Assembly (NCBI GenBank): GCA_027056465.1
Contig: JALUKS010000005.1
Span: 1 to 6,016 of the forward strand
Direction: 5' to 3'
Length of the DNA: 6,016 nucleotides
DNA from: Sulfurimonas sp.
GTDB taxonomy: Bacteria > Campylobacterota > Campylobacteria > Campylobacterales > Sulfurimonadaceae
How positions within the stretch are numbered: the first letter of the stretch is position 1; each line of letters starts with the position of its first letter. Under the pieces are notes generated by a model. It searched no databases. It saw only the letters and a list, made by a program, of their open reading frames with translations, and was not told where the DNA came from. The position numbers and the translations under genes are program-made. Below are positions 1 through 6,016 of this stretch, piece by piece.

Positions 1-991
1 TTCCCTCAACAGAGTGAATCATCTCACGTTGTACCTCTGGTGGAAGAGAAGTTGAGAGTCCATTTATATAGCACTCTGTATTGTCCATTGTTTGTGGTTC
101 TATAAAGAGATGGTGCCTATCTTTCTCAGCAAATTTGCTCACCTTATCCTCTATACTCGGGCAGTAACGCGGAGATTTTCCTGCTATCTGTCCTGTAAAG
201 AGAGGCGCACGATAGAAGTTACTAGAGATAATCTCATGTGTCTTCGTGTTTGTATATGCGATGTAACAAGGGAGCTGTTTTTTCGTAGCACGAAACTCCT
301 CTCTATCTGTTCTAAAGGAGAATGGTGCAGGGAGTGCATCGCCACCCTGCTCTTCCATAACAGAAAAATCTATGCTAGAGCTATCTATCCTTGCACAAGT
401 ACCAGTCTTTAGTCTTGCCATATCAAGCCCAGCATCCTCTTTAAGTGAAGCAGAGAGTCCGACACTTCTCTCCTCTCCATAACGACCACCAATTTTTTGC
501 ACCTCACCAATATGCAAAATACCATTTAAAAATGTTCCTGCTGTAATGATGACTTTTTTTGCCTTGTACTCATTTAAGAGGTCAGTTTTAACACCCTTTA
601 CTACAGAATCCTCTATTATGAGAGACTCTGCTGTCTCTTGAGCGAGTGAAAGATTTGGAGAGTTCAAGATAGTATTACGAGCGATAACACGGTATCTATC
701 CATATCTATCTGCGCCCTACTTCCACGAACTGCTGGACCTTTTGTCTGGTTGAGTATGCGAAACTGTATCCCAGCCTCATCAGTTATAAGCCCCATCTCT
801 CCACCAAGAGCATCTAGTTCACGGACTAAATGCCCTTTTGCCAATCCACCGATAGCAGGGTTACAACTTGTCGCCCCTACATTTTCGGCTAACATAGAAA
901 TAAGAAGTGTTTTCTTTCCCATTCTCGCTGCTGCTAATGAAGCCTCAACACCTGCATGACCACCACCTACTACTATTACATCATAATTCAT
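1..991 (-). CDS. mnmG: tRNA uridine-5-carboxymethylaminomethyl modification enzyme MnmG (GidA), 3' end cut by window edge
   Basis: The first 330 codons of MnmG are visible, about half of the family's usual ~620-630. MnmG is the cytoplasmic FAD- and NADH-dependent partner of MnmE; together they add the (carboxymethyl)aminomethyl group at C5 of wobble U34 in certain tRNAs. Seen in the translation: N-terminal MNYDVIVVGGGHAG with the FAD dinucleotide-binding glycines at residues 9-14; SCNPAIGG with Cys43; GTFLNG; KTGT; PCYIAYTN; RYCPSIEDK with Cys277; HHLFIEP; and NGLSTSLPPEVQ near the cut end. By motif context the two cysteines match the conserved pair studied in E. coli MnmG. The frame is open to the edge with no frameshift. 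The start at 991 is chosen because MNYDVIVVGGG is the normal family N-terminus and the ATG overlaps the upstream cyclase stop (ATGA); a weak AAGG lies about 10 nt upstream. By eye this gene is less AT-rich than the ATPase gene. Identity is near certain. Confidence 0.97.
   Translation of the reverse strand, partial: MNYDVIVVGGGHAGVEASLAAARMGKKTLLISMLAENVGATSCNPAIGGLAKGHLVRELDALGGEMGLITDEAGIQFRILNQTKGPAVRGSRAQIDMDRYRVIARNTILNSPNLSLAQETAESLIIEDSVVKGVKTDLLNEYKAKKVIITAGTFLNGILHIGEVQKIGGRYGEERSVGLSASLKEDAGLDMARLKTGTCARIDSSSIDFSVMEEQGGDALPAPFSFRTDREEFRATKKQLPCYIAYTNTKTHEIISSNFYRAPLFTGQIAGKSPRYCPSIEDKVSKFAEKDRHHLFIEPQTMDNTECYINGLSTSLPPEVQREMIHSVEG
988..991 (-). promoter_or_regulatory. ATGA stop/start overlap joining the REC-GGDEF gene to mnmG
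   Basis: Read on the minus strand, ATG (991-989) of mnmG and TGA (990-988) of the cyclase gene share two bases, giving ATGA. No space exists for a separate promoter or leader, and the upstream Shine-Dalgarno match (AAGG about 10 nt before the ATG) is weak. The overlap is seen directly; that mnmG is translated at least partly by coupling to the cyclase gene is inferred. Confidence 0.85.
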
Positions 992-1875
992 CTTACACAC
1001 ACCTTATTTCTTCCCGTCTCTTTAGCTTCATAAAGAGCATCATCTGACTCTTTAAGCCCATCTTCTATGGTTTGATTTTTACTTAAATCTATTTGAGAGA
1101 CACCTAGACTAATGGTATAAGAGAGGGTATTTGTGCCATCATATACTATTTTAGCATTTTCTACAGATTCTCTTAACTTTTGAGCTACTATTTTTGCACC
1201 CTCACTATCAGTATTTGGTAAGAGTATCACAAACTCTTCCCCACCAAATCTCGCACTAATGTCACTTTTTCTTTGGTTATTTCTCATCTCATTTGCCAAA
1301 TGTATAATGACTTCATCACCAACACTATGACCATAGGTGTCATTTACCTTTTTAAACTTGTCAATATCTAACATAATTATTGATAAATCTTTCTTCTCTC
1401 TTTTTGATAAATCTAAAGTATGCTCTGATATTTTGGAAAAATATCTCCGATTATAGAGTTTCGTCATAGGATCAGTGGAAGCTAATAGTTTCAATTCTGC
1501 CATCATATCTTGAATGTGCAACTCTTTTTTTACTCTTGATAGTAACTCTTTGGGTAAAAATGGCTTAGTAACATAATCAGCACCACCAATATCATAAGCT
1601 TGTACAATACTTGTCTCATCTGTTTTTGCAGTGATAAAAATAATAGGGATATTTTTTGTTTCTACATTCTCTTTCAATTTTTTACAGACCTCAAATCCAT
1701 CCATTTCAGGCATCATAATATCAAGCAAAATTAGATCTATATCATCTTCCTCAACTATATCTAGTGCATCTTTACCATTTGTAGCTTCTATCACATCATA
1801 GTCACTTAAAAGCTCTGACAATATATCTAGGTTTGTTACTGTATCATCTACTATTAGTATTGTTTTATCGATCAT
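988..1875 (-). CDS. REC-GGDEF response regulator, diguanylate cyclase
   Basis: This 295-residue protein has the PleD/WspR-type layout: a phosphoreceiver followed by a GGDEF domain that makes c-di-GMP from two GTP. Receiver, residues ~4-120: acidic pair D10-D11, phosphoacceptor D52 in LLDIMMPEMDG, T82 and K104 (VTKPF) are all present. GGDEF, residues ~133-293: the STDPMTKLYNRR entry, MLDIDKFKKVNDTYGH (metal/substrate region), active-site GGEEF at 211-215, and a complete RxxD inhibitory site at R202-D205, nine residues before the first glycine as in PleD. An active, product-inhibited cyclase is therefore expected. No membrane segment or signal peptide is seen, so it is likely cytoplasmic. The ATG at 1875 follows AAGGAA at 6-nt spacing. 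Its stop overlaps mnmG. The hybrid kinase upstream ends in an HPt domain and is the obvious phosphodonor (inferred), although an ATPase gene now lies between them. Confidence 0.95.
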   Translation of the reverse strand: MIDKTILIVDDTVTNLDILSELLSDYDVIEATNGKDALDIVEEDDIDLILLDIMMPEMDGFEVCKKLKENVETKNIPIIFITAKTDETSIVQAYDIGGADYVTKPFLPKELLSRVKKELHIQDMMAELKLLASTDPMTKLYNRRYFSKISEHTLDLSKREKKDLSIIMLDIDKFKKVNDTYGHSVGDEVIIHLANEMRNNQRKSDISARFGGEEFVILLPNTDSEGAKIVAQKLRESVENAKIVYDGTNTLSYTISLGVSQIDLSKNQTIEDGLKESDDALYEAKETGRNKVCVR

Positions 1876-1881
1876 TGTGAT

Positions 1882-1887
1882 TTCCTT
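1882..1887 (-). promoter_or_regulatory. Ribosome binding site of the REC-GGDEF gene
   Basis: On the minus strand AAGGAA (within AAAGGAAA) is followed by the 6-nt spacer ATCACA and ATG at 1875-1873. It is the strongest Shine-Dalgarno match in the window and fixes the cyclase start. It lies in the 25-bp gap between the remnant's TAG stop and the ATG, so the cyclase is initiated independently and not by an overlap. Confidence 0.85.
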
Positions 1888-1900
1888 TGTTGTAATTTTA

Positions 1901-2029
1901 CTATAAAATTTCTATTATCTCTTTATATTTTCGTTGATTTAAAAGTTCTTCTATTTTACCTAAAAACTCTTTATCATCATCTAAAAGGTTATAGTTATGC
2001 AACTCTTCTATGATTTGTTTTGCTTGTCT
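1901..2029 (-). repeat. Direct repeat copy 1: kinase 3'-end sequence downstream of the ATPase gene
   Basis: These 129 bp, including the stop codon, match 3600-3728 in the same orientation at 108 of 129 bases by manual alignment, with no insertion or deletion. The longest exact block is 28 bp (1996-2023 equals 3695-3722). A 20-bp exact block, CGAAAATATAAAGAGATAAT on the minus strand, lies near the stop. The two copies bracket the ATPase gene. Confidence 0.93.
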
Positions 2030-2044
2030 TAACTTTTTGGGGTA
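1901..2044 (-). pseudogene. Remnant of a histidine-kinase C-terminal tail, no start codon
   Basis: The minus strand between an in-frame TAA (2047-2045) and TAG (1903-1901) encodes about 47 residues. The last 42, from R (codon 2029-2027), align without gaps to the final 42 residues of the hybrid kinase at 3600 (R748 to L789): 32/42 identical, with several of the changes conservative (R/K, V/I, M/I, E/D). Shared runs include AKQIIEELH and EELLNQRKYKEI. No ATG or GTG and no ribosome binding site precedes it; an in-frame TTG has no support. It is therefore read as the 3' stump of a kinase gene whose body is gone or displaced. It ends 25 bp before the REC-GGDEF start, the position expected for the original kinase end. 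A short expressed peptide cannot be excluded but looks unlikely. Confidence 0.85.
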
Positions 2045-2049
2045 TTATA
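2044..2049 (-). promoter_or_regulatory. Possible -10 element downstream of the ATPase gene
   Basis: The minus strand reads TTTACTATAATACCCC just after the ATPase stop, a perfect TATAAT hexamer. No convincing TTGACA-like -35 is found 16-18 bp upstream; epsilonproteobacterial sigma-70 promoters often lack one and rely on AT-rich upstream DNA. If real, it would transcribe the tail remnant, the REC-GGDEF gene and mnmG, giving the housekeeping mnmG some independence from the kinase promoter. In DNA this AT-rich such a match can be chance. Confidence 0.3.
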
Positions 2050-2061
2050 GTAAAGTATGTG

Positions 2062-3603
2062 TTAAAGGTTTGCATCTATCTTCTCCCACTCAAATTGACC
2101 TATATTTTTCATCTCTTCATCAAAGTTGATACCGACTAGATATATATCTTTTTTCTCATCAAGATATTTATGGGCATATTTTTTCTCTTTTATCTGTTTG
2201 AGTGCATCTGCTCCACCCATCTTAAACTCTAAGATATAGATAGTTTTTTCTAGTTTTATAGTTAAGTCTATCCTACCGAGATTGGTTACATCTTCACCGA
2301 TTATATCAAATCCTAAGCTTTGTAGATATACATAGATAACACTTGCATAGTACCCTTCATAATGTTTGATTTTATCAAGGTTGTTATAAGGGATTTTACT
2401 GAATATTGCTTGGAGAGAAGTTTTAAAGAGTTCTAGGTCATTGTTTATGAGTGAATAGTATATATCTTTCTTATAATCCAATTTTTCAAGTTTCTGATTT
2501 GTAAGATAATCTATAATCATATCATTTAGAGACATTTTAACCTCTATATTTGGAATTTTGAGTTTATACTCAAATCCTCCAAAAAGTTCCTCTTCTACAC
2601 TCTCTATAGTCAAATACCCAGCTTGATAAAGTATAACTTCCAAATCAATATTTTCTATATCAAAACTATCTAACAATCTTTCATCTACCTTTAGGTTTGC
2701 TAATTTTGGTAAAAAGTAATGGTTTTGTTTTATAAGTTTTATAAGAAAAGTAGGTGTTCCTGTTGCAAACCAGTAGTTTTTATATTTTTTATTACTTGCG
2801 ATAAATTGCAATATATCAAAAGGATTATAAACATCATCTTTTAAGAAGTTATATCCATTGTACCAAAGTTTCAATCTTTCTAAATCTACACCATCTAAGT
2901 ATGGTAAAAATTCATTTTCAATATTGGCTTGTGTATAACCACAGGTATTTCCATATCTTTCATCTAAGCTTACATCTGTTAGCATATTAAGTCCACTAAA
3001 GATAGAGGCTTTACTAAACTTTGAAACACCTGTTAAAAAGGCAAATTTTATATATCTATCACTATCTTTTATAACTGAGTATAACCCTTTTATAAACTCT
3101 CTATTGATTTTGGCTTGGTTTTTATCTTCTATAAAATCTAAAATCGGTTTATCATATTCATCTATTAAAATGACTACTTTTTGGTTGTATTTTTGATAAG
3201 ATTTTATGATTAAATCTCTGAGACAACTTCCTGCATCATTGAGATTATCACACTGTATGCCTAAGCTTTGTTGATTAAATTTTAAAGCATCTAGGGCTAC
3301 TGTTTTTAAAGACTCTAATGTTTGAAAATCCCCAGCCCAGCTAATTTTTATAACTGGATACTCTTTAAAATCATACTTATCGTAGATATACAAATCTTTA
3401 AAAAGTTCTTTTTCCCCCTCAAAGATATTATGTAGAGTATCTAAAAAGAGAGATTTACCAAATCGTCTAGGGCGAGATAAAAAAACATACTTGTAGTTTT
3501 GTATTAACTCAAAAGCCTCTTTCGTTTTATCTATATAAATATAATTATCTTCTATAATCTCTTTAAATGTTTGAATGCCTATTGGTAGTTTTTGTAATCT
3601 CAT
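2062..3603 (-). CDS. AAA-ATPase-like protein with C-terminal PD-(D/E)XK nuclease-fold domain
   Basis: This 513-residue protein belongs to the widespread, mostly uncharacterised family pairing an AAA-ATPase-like domain (Pfam AAA-ATPase_like) with a C-terminal PDDEXK_9 (DUF1703) domain. N-terminal hallmarks are LPIGIQTFKEI and YIDKT; the family's unusual P-loop SRPRRFGKS is at 43-51 (K50, S51); Walker B VVILIDEYD has D148-E149; a sensor-like LTGVSKFSK lies near 190-198. The C-terminal nuclease fold shows GRIDLTI with D446 and ILEFK with E459 and K461, so the D...ExK set is intact; E416 may be the helix-1 acidic residue. Length is normal and no frameshift is seen. No membrane segment or signal peptide is seen. 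ATP binding and a nuclease-type fold are well supported; the substrate and biological role are unknown. The start at 3603 overlaps the kinase stop (ATGA) after GGAG. Its position between two kinase-tail copies indicates later insertion into a signalling operon. Confidence 0.92.
   Translation of the reverse strand: MRLQKLPIGIQTFKEIIEDNYIYIDKTKEAFELIQNYKYVFLSRPRRFGKSLFLDTLHNIFEGEKELFKDLYIYDKYDFKEYPVIKISWAGDFQTLESLKTVALDALKFNQQSLGIQCDNLNDAGSCLRDLIIKSYQKYNQKVVILIDEYDKPILDFIEDKNQAKINREFIKGLYSVIKDSDRYIKFAFLTGVSKFSKASIFSGLNMLTDVSLDERYGNTCGYTQANIENEFLPYLDGVDLERLKLWYNGYNFLKDDVYNPFDILQFIASNKKYKNYWFATGTPTFLIKLIKQNHYFLPKLANLKVDERLLDSFDIENIDLEVILYQAGYLTIESVEEELFGGFEYKLKIPNIEVKMSLNDMIIDYLTNQKLEKLDYKKDIYYSLINNDLELFKTSLQAIFSKIPYNNLDKIKHYEGYYASVIYVYLQSLGFDIIGEDVTNLGRIDLTIKLEKTIYILEFKMGGADALKQIKEKKYAHKYLDEKKDIYLVGINFDEEMKNIGQFEWEKIDANL
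3600..3603 (-). promoter_or_regulatory. ATGA stop/start overlap joining the kinase to the ATPase gene
   Basis: On the minus strand the kinase ends CTATGA; ATG (3603-3601) starts the ATPase and TGA (3602-3600) stops the kinase. The remnant copy of the same tail ends TTATAG and offers no start, so the overlap exists only in the copy that precedes the ATPase gene. Coupled translation is inferred. Confidence 0.85.
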
Positions 3604-6016
3604 AGTATCTCCATTATCTCTTTATATTTTCGCTGATTCAAGAGTTCTTCTACTCTACCTAACAACTCTTTATCCTCATTTGAAAGCTCATAACTATGCA
3701 ACTCTTCTATGATTTGTTTTGCATTTCTAGCTCTTTTTTTAGATACAAACTCTTTGAGGTTGCTAAAAAGTTCTTCTCTTTTAGCCTTATCTAAAAAGAG
3801 AGTTGATTGTGTTGTATCTTCTTTTTGTAAAACTTGTAACTCTTCTATCACTTTTGTGAGTTCTGCGTTTACATCTTCAAATAACTCTCTATCTTGTGTT
3901 TTCTCTAGCTCTTTAGATATATCAGATAACTGCATTGCACCTATATTTGCACTCAAACCTTTAAGTGTATGAGCAAATCTCTCTAGTTCATCCTCTTTTA
4001 TATCTTCTAGTTTTATCTCTTTGTAGTTTGTGTAGAAGTCATGAAGTATTTTTAGATAGAGTTTTTTATTATCTGCCATGTGAGATAAGCCTAGTGTTGT
4101 ATCTATGTTTGTAAACACAGGGAGTTCTAAGCTCTCTTTCTTTTCAATTTTCAACTCTGAACTGTCAATCTTTTTAGAGATATATTTAAGAAGTGTTGCA
4201 TAGAGTTTTTCTACTTCTATTGGTTTATTGAGGTGTTCATTCATTTGGGCTTGTTGCGTTTTTTCTATATCCTCTTTCATGGCGTTTGCTGTGAGGGCTA
4301 TGATAGGTATATCTTTATTTTTTTCTCTTATGAATTTAGTTGCTCCATATCCATCCATTATTGGCATCTGTAAGTCCATAAGGATAAGTTCATATTTAGA
4401 ACTATTGGCATTATACATATCTACGGCTTCTTTACCGTTATTTGCTATATCTATGTTTATACCACTATTTTCTAATAGTCCTATAATTATCTCTTGATTG
4501 ACTTGATTATCTTCGACTAAGAGAATATTTGAGCCTTTCAGAGTTGCAATATCATTCTCAATTTTCAATTCTAAATTCTCAATTTTAGAAGCATCCCCTT
4601 TTGGAAGAGGTATCTCAAATATAAAGCTACTTCCAACACCTAGTTCACTCTCTACCCATATCTTACCATCCATAAGTTCTACTAACTGTTTGGAGATGGA
4701 GAGTCCTAATCCTGTTCCTCCATATTTTCTAGTAGTGCTTCCATCGGCTTGGGTGAATGCTTGGAAGAGTTTGGATTGTTGCTCTTTGGATAAGCCTATC
4801 CCTGTATCTTTCACTTCAAAACGAACTCTATCATTTTCAAGCATTTCTATGATTAAACTTACACTTCCTTTATCTGTGAATTTAATAGCATTATTCATAA
4901 GATTTATAAGCACTTGAGATAAGCGTAATGGGTCTCCATAATGTATAGGGTCTTCTGAGTGAGGGCAGACAATAGTGAAATCTAAACCCTTACTCTTTGC
5001 CAATAATTCTACTAAACTTTTAATGTTAGTTTTTACTTCATCTATATCAAAATCTATTTTCTCGATAGTAAGTTTTCCAGCTTCAATTTTAGAAAAATCT
5101 AAAATATCATTGATAATACCTAGTAGATTCTTAGCACTACTATCGATCTTTTGGATATAGTGCTTTTGTTTATCGTTTAGGTCTGTTTTTAATGCTAAAA
5201 AACTCATACCAATGATACCATTCATTGGCGTTCTTATCTCGTGAGACATATTTGCTAGAAATTCCGACTTGAGTTTTGTAGATTCTTCGGCTTTTTCTTT
5301 TGCAAGCTTTAAGAATATCTCTTTCTCTTTTATTTCACTTAGATCAAGTAATGATGTTATCCTTATAGGTACACCATCTATAACTCTTTGTTGCCCTTGA
5401 ATTAAAGCAGGAAAAATTGTACCATCAACTTTTACTGCATTTGCCTCATACGCTAATAAATTTCCCTCTTTGATATATCTTATTGCTAGTTCTACAGAAT
5501 CTGGTGCTATAAAACTTAATGCATCCCTTCCAACAGCTTCTGCTCTACTTGAAAAACCAAAAAGTTTAATACCAGCATCATTTAAATCGATACATTTTCC
5601 ATCCTTAAAAATCCCAGTTGTTTCCATAGTGTTATTAAAGAGATATTTAAAATTATCTTTTTCATTTTGGAGTGTTTCTTGTATATTTTTGTACTTTGTT
5701 ACATCTCTTAAACTTATAAGGATTCTTTGAGGGTTAGATAGAAGTGACATAGACATATTGATAGTAATAATTGTATCATCTTTAATGATACAATCTTTCT
5801 CAAAATCTCTTATATAGCCAACTTTTAGTACCTCTTGTATAGCCTCTTTTAATGGTTCTATATCTTTTGCAACTGTCAATGCTAGACATGAAGTAGCAAG
5901 TAACTCCTCATATGAAAAACCTGTAAGTTCACTGTATGCTGGATTAACATCTAAAAAGTTTGACTTCATATCTAGTATAGCGATAGCCTCTTTGGAGTTT
6001 GAGTATATTGCTTTAA
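3600..6016 (-). CDS. Hybrid sensor histidine kinase PAS-PAS-HisKA-HATPase-REC-HPt, 5' end beyond window
   Basis: The reading frame stays open past the Met at 5969 to the window edge, adding 15 residues (KAIYSNSKEAIAILD) that form the normal start of a PAS domain; the true start is outside. Numbering from that Met: PAS1 to ~95 (LDVNPAYSELTGFSYEELL), PAS2 ~105-212, HisKA with phospho-His H243 in SHEIRTPMNG, HATPase with N-box N360, G1 DTGIGL 388-393 and G2 GGTGLGL 417-423, REC ~480-597 with E486-D487, phospho-Asp D532, T560 and K582, HPt with H667 in AHTLKG, and a helical tail ~725-789. All phosphorelay residues are intact, so an active His-Asp-His relay is expected. The signal is unknown because the N-terminus, including any membrane or periplasmic sensor, is not visible. 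The likely target is the REC-GGDEF protein downstream. The final 42 residues occur again as the remnant at 1901. Confidence 0.96.
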   Translation of the reverse strand, partial: KAIYSNSKEAIAILDMKSNFLDVNPAYSELTGFSYEELLATSCLALTVAKDIEPLKEAIQEVLKVGYIRDFEKDCIIKDDTIITINMSMSLLSNPQRILISLRDVTKYKNIQETLQNEKDNFKYLFNNTMETTGIFKDGKCIDLNDAGIKLFGFSSRAEAVGRDALSFIAPDSVELAIRYIKEGNLLAYEANAVKVDGTIFPALIQGQQRVIDGVPIRITSLLDLSEIKEKEIFLKLAKEKAEESTKLKSEFLANMSHEIRTPMNGIIGMSFLALKTDLNDKQKHYIQKIDSSAKNLLGIINDILDFSKIEAGKLTIEKIDFDIDEVKTNIKSLVELLAKSKGLDFTIVCPHSEDPIHYGDPLRLSQVLINLMNNAIKFTDKGSVSLIIEMLENDRVRFEVKDTGIGLSKEQQSKLFQAFTQADGSTTRKYGGTGLGLSISKQLVELMDGKIWVESELGVGSSFIFEIPLPKGDASKIENLELKIENDIATLKGSNILLVEDNQVNQEIIIGLLENSGINIDIANNGKEAVDMYNANSSKYELILMDLQMPIMDGYGATKFIREKNKDIPIIALTANAMKEDIEKTQQAQMNEHLNKPIEVEKLYATLLKYISKKIDSSELKIEKKESLELPVFTNIDTTLGLSHMADNKKLYLKILHDFYTNYKEIKLEDIKEDELERFAHTLKGLSANIGAMQLSDISKELEKTQDRELFEDVNAELTKVIEELQVLQKEDTTQSTLFLDKAKREELFSNLKEFVSKKRARNAKQIIEELHSYELSNEDKELLGRVEELLNQRKYKEIMEIL
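3609..3612 (-). promoter_or_regulatory. Ribosome binding site of the ATPase gene inside the kinase 3' end
   Basis: The minus strand reads GGAG, then the 5-nt spacer ATACT, then ATG at 3603. The GGAG is made by the kinase codons ATG GAG. The remnant copy has ATA GAA at the same place and so lacks the Shine-Dalgarno match. This supports the start chosen for the ATPase. Confidence 0.65.
4140..4172 (-). repeat. Linker repeat B (REC-HPt linker), KIDSSELKIEK
   Basis: These 33 bp encode the linker between the receiver and the HPt domain (K600-K610 from the Met at 5969). They share 26/33 bases with repeat A, including the 13-bp exact run TTGAAAATTGA(A/G)AA apart from one base. The copies flank the receiver domain. 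Sequence is diverged and AT-rich, so common origin is likely but not certain. Confidence 0.65.
4554..4586 (-). repeat. Linker repeat A (HATPase-REC linker), KIENLELKIEN
   Basis: These 33 bp encode the linker between the kinase ATPase domain and its receiver (K462-N472 from the Met at 5969). Inside it AAAATTGAGAAT occurs twice with a 21-bp period, so the peptide repeats KIEN every seven residues. It matches 4140-4172 at 26 of 33 bases in the same orientation and frame. Confidence 0.75.

Larger units (their letters stand above)
3600..3728 (-). repeat. Direct repeat copy 2: functional 3' end of the hybrid kinase
   Basis: This is the last 43 codons of the kinase (R748 to the stop, counting from the Met at 5969). 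It matches 1901-2029 in the same orientation at 108/129 bases with no gaps. The ATPase gene begins at the very end of this copy and ends about 30 bp before the other copy begins, so almost all of the intervening DNA is that one gene. Confidence 0.93.

Noticed and set aside
92..412. 106-codon open frame on the plus strand
   Set aside because: It is the antisense shadow of mnmG, whose minus-strand translation matches conserved MnmG motifs throughout.
750..959. 69-codon open frame on the plus strand
   Set aside because: It lies opposite the FAD-binding region of mnmG and has no protein family features.
1901..2044. A small independent gene between the ATPase and the REC-GGDEF gene
   Set aside because: There is no ATG or GTG start or ribosome binding site, and the sequence is a gap-free match to the kinase tail, so a remnant is the better reading.
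1876..2061. Intrinsic terminator or riboswitch in the gap between genes
   Set aside because: No GC-rich hairpin followed by a T-run on the minus strand was found, and the stretch is explained by the tail remnant and the cyclase RBS.
1901..3728. Insertion sequence or transposon carrying the ATPase gene
   Set aside because: No transposase, terminal inverted repeats or short target-site duplication is visible; the flanking repeats are protein-coding kinase tail.
3709..5730. Five plus-strand open frames of 61-89 codons
   Set aside because: All are antisense to conserved kinase domains, with hydrophobic Ser/Ile/Leu-rich translations typical of reverse frames of AT-rich genes.
5967..5969. ATG at 5969 as the start of the kinase
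   Set aside because: The frame is open upstream to the window edge and those 15 codons encode the expected first strand of the PAS domain, so this Met is internal.

Overview
The window is AT-rich, tightly packed bacterial DNA with every supported gene on the minus strand, so genes are read here from high to low coordinates. Low G+C, Lys/Ile/Leu-rich proteins, ATGA gene overlaps and the abundance of PAS-hybrid kinases and c-di-GMP enzymes suggest Campylobacterota (Sulfurimonas/Sulfurovum/Arcobacter-like). This is a judgement from style and gene content, with no marker gene proof.

Layout in transcription order: (1) 6016-3600, a hybrid histidine kinase (PAS-PAS-HisKA-HATPase-REC-HPt-helical tail) whose 5' end lies beyond the window; the in-frame Met at 5969 is inside the first PAS domain and is not the start. 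(2) 3603-2062, an AAA-ATPase-like / PD-(D/E)XK protein whose ATG overlaps the kinase stop as ATGA. (3) 2044-1901, a start-less remnant encoding a second, diverged copy of the kinase's C-terminal tail. (4) 1875-988, a REC-GGDEF response regulator, i.e. a diguanylate cyclase with its own good ribosome binding site. (5) 991-1, the first 330 codons of the tRNA-modification gene mnmG, starting in another ATGA overlap and cut off by the window edge.

How they fit: kinase and REC-GGDEF protein look like a cognate signalling pair, with phosphate passing His -> Asp -> His inside the kinase and then to Asp52 of the cyclase, changing c-di-GMP level. The ATPase/nuclease-like gene interrupts this pair. It lies between two 129-bp direct copies of the kinase 3' end (108/129 bases and 32/42 residues identical, no indels). 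This suggests that the kinase was once directly followed, 25 bp later, by the cyclase gene, and that the ATPase gene arrived by an event that duplicated or swapped the kinase tail. This is the most unusual structure in the window. A second oddity is a 33-bp repeat (26/33 identical) that encodes both linkers flanking the kinase's REC domain.

No rRNA, tRNA, CRISPR array, transposase or convincing intrinsic terminator was seen. The only stretch without an intact gene is 1876-2061 (186 bp), which holds the tail remnant, a possible -10 element and the cyclase RBS.
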